A stretch of DNA of 64,000 nucleotides from Rubellicoccus peritrichatus (GTDB lineage Bacteria > Verrucomicrobiota > Verrucomicrobiia > Opitutales > Cerasicoccaceae). Numbering within the stretch: the stretch's first letter is position 1; the number at the start of each line of letters is the position of its first letter. Below the pieces are notes generated by a model, which saw only the letters and a program-made list of their open reading frames with translations, was not told where the DNA came from and searched no databases. The stretch covers positions 3,281,001 through 3,345,000 of the forward strand of contig NZ_CP136920.1 of the NCBI RefSeq assembly GCF_033100135.1, written 5' to 3'. Shown piece after piece: positions 8,881 to 15,023 of the stretch. The translations under genes and the position numbers were made by a program.

Positions 8881-8900
8881 GTGGCATGTGCTACGTGACA
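8881..8900. promoter_or_regulatory. Imperfect palindrome, copy A of a shared 20-bp element
   Basis: GTGGCATGTGCTACGTGACA lies in the divergent space between the kinase and the 40-aa peptide gene. Its core (CGTGGCA/TGCTACG) is palindromic with one mismatch. The same element, 17 of 20 bases identical, sits at 52467-52486 upstream of the first autotransporter. A regulator binding site is inferred. Confidence 0.35.
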
Positions 8901-8931
8901 GAAAACCAAAAAAAGACTAAGTAAGACAATC

Positions 8932-9054
8932 ATGAAAAAGATCATTACCTCCCTGGCTCGCACTCTATTCTACAATCTCGGCATTCGTCGTAATCAAGCT
9001 GTAGGTGAAGTGAGTTCCAAGGCATGGCCCTCAGTTGGGACCGAAATTAACTAA
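8932..9054 (+). CDS. 40-residue peptide, candidate RiPP precursor for the adjacent YcaO protein
   Basis: A complete small ORF from ATG 8932 to TAA 9052-9054, immediately upstream of the YcaO gene on the same strand. The first half is basic and amphipathic (MKKIITSLARTLFYNLGIRR), as expected of a leader or membrane-active segment. The second half (residues 21-40) carries Ser28, Ser29, Ser34 and Thr37, Trp32-Pro33 and a C-terminal Asn. There is no cysteine, so any azoline would have to be oxazoline-type; other YcaO chemistries on the backbone are equally possible. The start has no strong Shine-Dalgarno sequence, but neither do several certain genes nearby. Coding status rests on position, a proper start and stop, and the adjacent enzyme. 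Confidence 0.5.
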   Translation: MKKIITSLARTLFYNLGIRRNQAVGEVSSKAWPSVGTEIN

Positions 9055-9126
9055 TTCCAGTCTGCTGAGGTGATCTCCACCATTTTCTCTGTTGAATAAG
9101 ATTGTCGCTCTATTGAATCAAAAAAG

Positions 9127-9162
9127 TCGCCGTCGCAGGACCCAACTCTTCTGCGGCGGCGA
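9127..9162 (+). promoter_or_regulatory. Strong hairpin between peptide and YcaO genes
   Basis: A 12-bp stem, TCGCCGTCGCAG (9127-9138) with CTGCGGCGGCGA (9151-9162), has a single G-U pair and a 12-nt loop. It has no U-tract on the plus strand; an A-run lies upstream. It may be a partial terminator or RNA-processing element that sets the ratio of peptide to enzyme transcript (inference). Confidence 0.5.
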
Positions 9163-9209
9163 TACCACTTTCAAGAACCGTTAAATCTCTAAAAAGCCGT
9201 CATATAACA

Positions 9210-10115
9210 ATGAACCTAGCACCGTTTAAATTTCGTAATGCACTTGCTGAAGATGGTGGCCCGATCAGCCGGATCGAGGAAGGTCACGAGGTGATCTTCG
9301 GGCGCCACCAGTACTGCGCTATGGCTTATTTGCGCGAAGATCTTGTGAGCCGCGGCAATCAGGGAGTCTCTGTCCCTGTCCCGGATGGCGCTGGTAGCGG
9401 GAACGATTTGCAGACCGCCCGCTACCGCGCCATATCGGAGGCGGTTGAGCGCTGGGCTTTGCGTGATTGCCTGCAAAGCCCGGAAGCCCGCAAGGACTAC
9501 GGTTTTGATTATGACCGTTGTTCGAATGGGATGGCAGCTTATCCCGGGCTGTTTAACACGCCGGCCCGTAATGCTGCCATGCGCGAAGCGATTGAACGGC
9601 ATTGCCTGATCCAGTGGTGGGAAGGCAATCTCGGCAGCCATCATATCGCCTGTCCGATTCAGGAATTGAAGGCGATTCGGATCGAAAACCCCTTCAGCAA
9701 GGACGTGGTGGTCCTGCTTTTACAGTTCCGCAAGGAAAGCTACTTCGTCTACGGGTTTGGCATCGGACCGACTGAGGATGATGCCTGCTGGCGGGCCGCG
9801 ATTGAGCTGCACCGGACGGGGGCCATCGTGGACAAGCACTACGAGGATCGAGATTCGATTTCCCACGCCTATATCGAAAGCCATGAGCACCTTTATGAGC
9901 GCCGTTCGCTTTTCTTTTCCCATCCGGACGGCTTCGAACTGGTCTTGAAGCGCATGCGCAAGAATGCGCCCGCCCACCGGCCCAAACCTTTAAAAATGCT
10001 GGTAGACCGAGAGATTGCCGGTCCCTGGAGTCAGTATGCCACGGTTTGGCGTATTGTGCTCGAACAACCATCAATGGACTATCTTGGCCCACGGAGTGAT
10101 GTATTTTTCTGGTAA
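9210..10115 (+). CDS. Stand-alone YcaO-domain protein
   Basis: 301 residues. YcaO proteins use ATP to activate peptide backbone amides, giving azolines, thioamides or amidines; members also have other roles. The family's three signatures are visible: SEAVER (76-81) within GNDLQTARYRAISEAVERWAL, REAIER (125-130) in the second helix, and TEDDACWRAAIEL (188-200) matching the late helix; these supply the acidic Mg-ATP ligands and Arg contacts. It is shorter than typical members (about 380-590). It has no fused E1-like or docking domain and lacks the C-terminal PxPxP of azoline-forming enzymes, ending SDVFFW. No tfuA-like gene, protease or exporter is adjacent. It lies 155 nt after a 40-aa ORF and is followed by a terminator, so the two form a self-contained unit. 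Peptide modification is inferred. Confidence 0.8.
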   Translation: MNLAPFKFRNALAEDGGPISRIEEGHEVIFGRHQYCAMAYLREDLVSRGNQGVSVPVPDGAGSGNDLQTARYRAISEAVERWALRDCLQSPEARKDYGFDYDRCSNGMAAYPGLFNTPARNAAMREAIERHCLIQWWEGNLGSHHIACPIQELKAIRIENPFSKDVVVLLLQFRKESYFVYGFGIGPTEDDACWRAAIELHRTGAIVDKHYEDRDSISHAYIESHEHLYERRSLFFSHPDGFELVLKRMRKNAPAHRPKPLKMLVDREIAGPWSQYATVWRIVLEQPSMDYLGPRSDVFFW

Positions 10116-10239
10116 CACTTTTCCTATCTGTCAACTGGGGTTGTCTAGATGCGATAGGGCGACAATCGGCTGCATTCATCTGCTCAGACCGAATGTTGCC
10201 TTCTACTATAGCTAACTACACATATGGGAATGACGGACC

Positions 10240-10308
10240 GCGACCTTCCATCAGTATAAAAGCGAGTGCGCTTGGGGAGCTGATGGATGGTCGCACCGTT
10301 TATTTTTT
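10240..10308 (+). terminator. Rho-independent terminator of the YcaO unit
   Basis: A 15-bp stem (10240-10254 with 10280-10294, GCGACCTTCCATCAG/CTGATGGATGGTCGC, one mismatch) is followed by a T-rich tract ending TTTATTTTTT (10299-10308). It closes the peptide-YcaO unit, about 125 nt after the stop codon. Confidence 0.75.
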
Positions 10309-10322
10309 GAGAAGCTTTTAGG

Positions 10323-10406
10323 GGTAGGGCGCAGTCTCCAGACAAGCCGAGCGTCACGCAAAGCTATACGTCATGTTGGCGGCTTGTCTGGAGACTGCGC
10401 CCTACC
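10323..10406. repeat. Perfect 27-bp inverted repeat
   Basis: 10323-10349 (GGTAGGGCGCAGTCTCCAGA...) and 10380-10406 are exact reverse complements around a 30-nt loop. It sits between the convergent ends of the YcaO and EVE genes. A related fragment, GGGGCGAAGTCTCCAG, occurs near 52353 after ffh, pointing to a dispersed REP-like family. There is no coding content. Confidence 0.75.
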
Positions 10407-10419
10407 TAAAAGAAAGAGC

Positions 10420-10890
10420 CTACACCTTCTTCTTGGCCAGTTTGCAGATGTGATCAAACTCGGCCTTGGTCACCGGGGTGATGGAGAGGCGGTTGCCGCG
10501 TTGGGCGATGCGCATTTCCGAGAGTTTTGGGTCTGCTTTGACTTCGGCCAGGGTGACGGTCCGGGGAAAAGTCTCCTTGTGGGTCATGGCGATCATGAAC
10601 CAGCGCGGGTTGTCCTTGTCCGTCTTCGGGTCGAAATGCTTGTCTTTAGGGTCCCAGGCGGTGTGATCGGGGTGAGACTCGCGGGAGATTTCCCCGACGC
10701 CAACGATACCGGTCTCGTCACAGTTGGAATGATAGAAGAGGGCGATGTCGCCCTTTTTCATGTCATCCCGCATGAAGTTCCGGGCCTGATAATTGCGAAC
10801 CCCATCCCAGGATTCGCCCTTTTTGCCCCGCGCCTTGAGGTCATGGATGGAAAATTCGTCCGGTTCGGATTTGAAAAGCCAGTATTTCAT
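10420..10890 (-). CDS. EVE domain (PUA-like) protein
   Basis: 156 residues, a single EVE domain related to thymocyte nuclear protein 1. EVE domains have a PUA-like fold and are thought to bind modified bases in DNA or RNA. Typical features are the opening MKYWLFKSEPDEFSI, WDGVRNYQARNFMRDDMKKGD, the strand ALFYHSNCDETGIVGVGEI, and PRWFMIAMTHKETFPR. Length and ends match the family. It stands alone, convergent with the YcaO unit and separated from it by a terminator and an inverted repeat. The target base is not known from sequence. Confidence 0.93.
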   Translation of the reverse strand: MKYWLFKSEPDEFSIHDLKARGKKGESWDGVRNYQARNFMRDDMKKGDIALFYHSNCDETGIVGVGEISRESHPDHTAWDPKDKHFDPKTDKDNPRWFMIAMTHKETFPRTVTLAEVKADPKLSEMRIAQRGNRLSITPVTKAEFDHICKLAKKKV

Positions 10891-11056
10891 TGAGTTGGTT
10901 TGGTTAGGAATTCAGGCCTAGGGACAAGGATGCCCCACGGCTAAAATAGGATTCACAAAATGAATTCAACGAAGCCAGATGGTTGCTTTGTTTTGTGTCT
11001 TTTCGTGCATTTTGGTGGCTGCTGAAATTCATGATGATGATTTACCAGAAGCCGCA

Positions 11057-11824
11057 CTAATTCTTCCCGTAGAACTTCTTGGCCCACTTGAGCTGGCTGT
11101 CGTTGGCTTCGCGGATGTAGGGCGTGAGGACGGAAGCGCGGAGGACAAATTTGTTGAGCAGCTTGGCCGGGAAGTTGATCGGGCGTTCGAAATCGACAAA
11201 AAGCACCACGCGGTAGCCATCGGTTTCGTTCCAGACTTCGTGGTTGAAGCAATCGTCGAAGACAATGCCTTCGCCTTGCTGCCAGACATGATACTCCTCA
11301 CCGATGCGGATGCGGCACTGGTCCGCGGGCTCGGGGACAATCAGGCCAAGATGGTAACGAAGCACGCCGTTATACGGACCGCGATGCGCCGGGATGTGCT
11401 TACCCGGGGAAAGAATGGAGAACATTGCGGTTTTTAAACCCGGGATGCTCTCAACGATCCGTGCTGTTTCCGGGCATTGGCGGCAGTTTTCCTCCACACG
11501 AACACCATACCCCATCAGGAAGAAGGTTTTCCACTGGTCATCCTTGGTGATGGTCTCGACTTCACTGCTGACCTCGTGAAAGCTTTGCAGCTCATCGCGC
11601 CGTTTCAGGATGACGTCCAGCTCGCCCTTGATGGTCTTCCATTCCTTTTCAATCGTCTGGGTCCAGGGGAAAAGGTTCTTGTCGTAGATGGGTGGATTAC
11701 CGACTTTGGAGTGATTGACGTTCTTTTCCTCCACCCAGCTGAGGAAGCGGGTGAATATGCGGTCAAATCGAGTAGTTGGTGCCTTCAGTTGTTTTTCGTT
11801 CAACCGTTGGTGATCTGCGCTCAT
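11057..11824 (-). CDS. Aspartyl/asparaginyl beta-hydroxylase-family dioxygenase
   Basis: 255 residues of the AspH/LpxO family of Fe(II)/2-oxoglutarate hydroxylases. The core motif HIPAHRGPYNGVLRYHLGL gives the first iron His and the HRGP signature. IVFDDCFNHEVWNETDGYRVVLFVDFERP contains the distal His and the 2-oxoglutarate-binding Arg. There is no membrane helix or signal, so it should be cytoplasmic. The N-terminal 90 residues (coiled, charged) are less conserved. The substrate could be a protein Asp/Asn or a lipid A acyl chain; the sequence does not decide. It is monocistronic, with 166 bp to the EVE gene and no visible partner. Confidence 0.88.
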   Translation of the reverse strand: MSADHQRLNEKQLKAPTTRFDRIFTRFLSWVEEKNVNHSKVGNPPIYDKNLFPWTQTIEKEWKTIKGELDVILKRRDELQSFHEVSSEVETITKDDQWKTFFLMGYGVRVEENCRQCPETARIVESIPGLKTAMFSILSPGKHIPAHRGPYNGVLRYHLGLIVPEPADQCRIRIGEEYHVWQQGEGIVFDDCFNHEVWNETDGYRVVLFVDFERPINFPAKLLNKFVLRASVLTPYIREANDSQLKWAKKFYGKN

Positions 11825-12218
11825 GGGCGTAAATAAGTAGTTTGATTCAGGTATAGATTGGACATTCCAGTGTCACAAAATTGGAACAGAAGAATGAACC
11901 GCCTCTTCAATTCAAATTCAACTTAAAAGAGAAATATCGTCCGTTCTGCTGACTTGTTTAGCTCTCCCTAATCTTCATTCTCATCAATGCGATAGGCTTT
12001 TACCACGAAAGACACGAAACTGGAATCAATGTTATTGCTTCGTGCTCTTCGTGTCTTTCGTGGTCCAAAAAATCATTGGATAGTTTCCTGGCTAAAGCGA
12101 TTTTTCCCGCAATTGAAGGGAAACTTGCCGTTTGTTGGCTAATGTCTCGCCCTTTAAGGTCGAAATAAACACTAGCAGAAGCCTCTCTAATATCGTTAAA
12201 TCTGCTTGAAACTCCAGA
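11825..12218. other. Divergent intergenic region
   Basis: 394 bp between the divergent hydroxylase and exosortase genes; it should contain both promoters. It holds the inverted repeat at 12002-12064 and a small hairpin (TTTCCC/GGGAAA) near 12105-12122. No ORF of note. Confidence 0.5.
12002..12064. repeat. 17-bp perfect inverted repeat, CACGAAAGACACGAA type
   Basis: ACCACGAAAGACACGAA (12002-12018) and its exact complement (12048-12064) flank a 29-nt spacer that carries another partial copy (CTTCGTGCTC). Elements of this consensus are familiar as dispersed intergenic repeats in diverse bacterial genomes (general knowledge). Confidence 0.7.
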
Positions 12219-13799
12219 ATGTCACAGCACACGAGCAACAAGGCCTCTTTGTTACCTGCTTCCAATTTTGCGTTGCTGCTGGTTTTCTGGGGAACTTTGT
12301 TCCTGCAACTGGCCTATGAGTGGAGCCATAACGATCAATACAGCTATGGCTTGTTCGTTCCTTTTCTGGGGCTCTATTTGTTCTATTTGCGCTGGGAAGA
12401 TCGTCCGATGCCCATTCCTGGAACAAAAAAGGGCATTTCCAGAGGAGTTCTCTGCTTTGTCGGACTGCTGGCGGTGGCGTATTACCCGATAAAAGTCATA
12501 TTTGAGGCGAATGCAGACTGGCGGCTGGTGCTTTGGTCCCAGGCATTGGCCATTTATGCGGTGACCTTGCTTGTACTTTACCGCTGGGGCGGGTTTCGCT
12601 GGGTGGTGCATTTCGGGATGCCTTTTTTCTTTTTTCTTACGGCTATTCCGTGGCCGCGCTGGCTCGAGAACGAGCTGGTTGTTCACCTGATGGAGATTGT
12701 TGCCACCGCCACGGTCGAAGCTGTCAACATGCTGGGTTATTATGCGAAGCAGTCCGGCAATATCATTACATTGAGAAACGGAGTTGTCAGTGTGGAAGAG
12801 GCGTGTAGCGGAGTGCGTTCTTTTCAATCGACCATCATGGGGGCGATTTTTCTTGGTGAACTTTTCCGTTTTGTTGTGGGGTGGCGTTTTATTCTGGTTA
12901 TTGCAGGTGCCGGACTGGCTGTTTTCTTTAATTTCTGTCGCACGCTGACTCTGACCCTTATCAGTGCCGACCATGGGGCGGAGGTTATGAATCGCTGGCA
13001 TGATCCTGCAGGTTACATGGTTTTTATTTCCAGCATGGTTTCACTGGGCTTACTTTGCTGGCTGATTCGCGTAACGCTTTCACCCAGAAAGGTACGTCCT
13101 GAGCTAACGGGTGGCCCTTTTGTGCGCGAGCCGCACTGGCTGCCTTTTTCCAGCATGGCAACTGTCATTGTGCTGGTCGTTCTTTCCGAGCCGTTTACTT
13201 ACGTTTGGTATGCGATTCGTGGACCGGATTCCCAGCATAATCTGTCCTGGGAAATGGATTGGTATGAGGGAACGCAGGACTTGAAATTCGAAGATATCCA
13301 GCCGCGGATCAAAGACATTCTCTTTTTTGACAAAGGCGAGTTGGTTCGCTGGAAAACTCCCAACAACTACCGATGGATTGCTTACTTTTTTGAATGGAAC
13401 TCAGGCAAGGCCGCGCAGTTAGGTGGCGTTCATAATCCGGAGTTATGCCTGCCGGCGGTAGGGTGGGTCATGGACGAACTGGCTGATGATTTGATCTGGG
13501 AAGGCCCGGATGATTTGAAACTGATTTTTAACAGCTATCGTTTCAGCAATCCGAATCAGGAGGTTTATGTGTTTTACTGTCAATGGGACCCGCAGGGGTA
13601 TCCCTATCACACGAAAAGCGGCCGTTTCCGTCTTGATCGATTGCATGACGCCTGGATTGGAGATCGAAAAGCAGGCAAGCAGCAGTTGGAAGTTATCATT
13701 GAAGGCCCGAGATCCATGTCAGCCGCGAAAAAAGCACTGGTTTCCTTCCTCAACGATTCCATTATAGTTGAGACTGAGAGCAAGCCAGGCACGGGGTAG
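12219..13799 (+). CDS. Exosortase fused to an EpsI-type C-terminal domain
   Basis: 526 residues. Exosortases are multispanning membrane transpeptidases that process PEP-CTERM-like surface proteins. The catalytic triad positions are present: Cys196 in EEACSGVRS, Arg241 in FFNFCRTLT and His261 in WHDPAGYMVF. About eight to nine membrane helices occupy residues 15-330. The last 190 residues are soluble and resemble the EpsI/DUF3485 domain (GGVHNPELCLPAVGW, about 405-420), often a separate gene. The start ATG at 12219 gives a normal cytoplasmic N-terminus. No protein in this window ends in an obvious PEP-CTERM tail, so substrates lie elsewhere. A methyltransferase gene follows after 80 bp. Confidence 0.9.
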   Translation: MSQHTSNKASLLPASNFALLLVFWGTLFLQLAYEWSHNDQYSYGLFVPFLGLYLFYLRWEDRPMPIPGTKKGISRGVLCFVGLLAVAYYPIKVIFEANADWRLVLWSQALAIYAVTLLVLYRWGGFRWVVHFGMPFFFFLTAIPWPRWLENELVVHLMEIVATATVEAVNMLGYYAKQSGNIITLRNGVVSVEEACSGVRSFQSTIMGAIFLGELFRFVVGWRFILVIAGAGLAVFFNFCRTLTLTLISADHGAEVMNRWHDPAGYMVFISSMVSLGLLCWLIRVTLSPRKVRPELTGGPFVREPHWLPFSSMATVIVLVVLSEPFTYVWYAIRGPDSQHNLSWEMDWYEGTQDLKFEDIQPRIKDILFFDKGELVRWKTPNNYRWIAYFFEWNSGKAAQLGGVHNPELCLPAVGWVMDELADDLIWEGPDDLKLIFNSYRFSNPNQEVYVFYCQWDPQGYPYHTKSGRFRLDRLHDAWIGDRKAGKQQLEVIIEGPRSMSAAKKALVSFLNDSIIVETESKPGTG

Positions 13800-13879
13800 G
13801 ATAACGGAAGCAGGTGGTCCTGCTTGGCAAGGTTTGAAATGATTCGCTTTGGAGGATCTCGACAGCATATTTAAATGGT

Positions 13880-14929
13880 ATGAGTCATCAGCCTCCTTCT
13901 CATCCTTTTCCACCTGTGGATGACAATCTGCTTTGGGATCTGAATTGCAGCTTCATTCATTTCCCGACGGTGATCGTTGCCGATGAACTCGGACTTTTCG
14001 CGATACTTGATGAGGAAGCGCGGACGCGCGATGCCATTGCGGATAAACTCCAGCTTGGTAGTCGAGCGACCGAGGCGATGCTGGGTGTGTTGACTTCACT
14101 CAAGTTCCTGACTTGTGAAGGCGAACGGTATTACCTCACTCCGGTTTCCAAGAATTACCTTCTGCCAAGCAGTGAATATTACTGGGGAGATGTATTTGCG
14201 ATGAACCGTCAGTTGCTCCTGGGGGCTGAACCACTCAAGCGGGCAATGCTGGAGAATCAGACCAGCCCATATCTTGGTAAAGACAGCGATGAATCACTTA
14301 TTGATGAGTGGGATTCAGGCGAGGTCGATGAGGATACCGCGCGCGGTTTCACCAAGTGCATGCATGCGCTTTTCTGGGGGCATGCTCAGGCGCTGGCCGC
14401 TATGATCGACATTGGCCCGGTTACTCGCCTGCTGGACGTTGGCGGTGGATCAGGTTGTTTTTCAATCGCACTATCTCGCAAAAATCCTGACCTGAAATGT
14501 ACTATCATGGATCTCAAACCAGTCTGCTTGGTCACGCAGGAATTCATTAAAAAACTGAATGCTGCAGACCAGGTAGATGCTCAGGCAGGTAACATGTTTT
14601 CTCCAGATTGGCCAAGTGGCTATGATGGCGTATTCTTCAGTAATATTTTTCATGACTGGTGGGAGGAGCGTTGTCGTCTGGTCGCGCGCAACAGTTTCGA
14701 AGCCCTGCCTTCAGGAGGGCGTATTTTTCTTTTCGAAATGCTGCTCGATGATACTCGGAACGGGCCTCTAACCTGTGCCGGATTCTCCATGTTCATGGTC
14801 TATTACATGCGTGGAAAACAGTATAGTGCCTGCGAATTGCGTAGCTTTTTGGAAGATGCTGGTTTCGTTGATTTTGAGGTCCGTACCATTTTCGGCTATT
14901 TTTCTCTGGTTTCTGCACGCAAGCCCTAA
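13880..14929 (+). CDS. SAM-dependent O-methyltransferase (plant COMT/HIOMT-like family 2)
   Basis: 349 residues. An N-terminal winged-helix dimerisation domain (about 1-120: FHFPTVIVADELGLFAIL, ATEAMLGVLTSLKFL) precedes the Rossmann methyltransferase domain. SAM-binding motif I is RLLDVGGGSGCFSIAL (about 177-192), with the acidic loop near CTIMDLK. The catalytic-base His region is SNIFHDWWEERC, followed by LPSGGRIFLFEMLLDD. The architecture matches small-molecule O-methyltransferases that act on phenols or polyketides. It lies on the same strand as the exosortase gene, but the 80-bp gap does not prove co-transcription. The substrate is unknown. Confidence 0.88.
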   Translation: MSHQPPSHPFPPVDDNLLWDLNCSFIHFPTVIVADELGLFAILDEEARTRDAIADKLQLGSRATEAMLGVLTSLKFLTCEGERYYLTPVSKNYLLPSSEYYWGDVFAMNRQLLLGAEPLKRAMLENQTSPYLGKDSDESLIDEWDSGEVDEDTARGFTKCMHALFWGHAQALAAMIDIGPVTRLLDVGGGSGCFSIALSRKNPDLKCTIMDLKPVCLVTQEFIKKLNAADQVDAQAGNMFSPDWPSGYDGVFFSNIFHDWWEERCRLVARNSFEALPSGGRIFLFEMLLDDTRNGPLTCAGFSMFMVYYMRGKQYSACELRSFLEDAGFVDFEVRTIFGYFSLVSARKP

Positions 14930-15023
14930 GGGGCCTCAAGCTATATTAATCTGAAAATCCAGAGAGAAAGCCTTTTCCATATTTAAGCTAAGCCGAAAGG
15001 CTGACTGTTAGGATGAACAGTAC

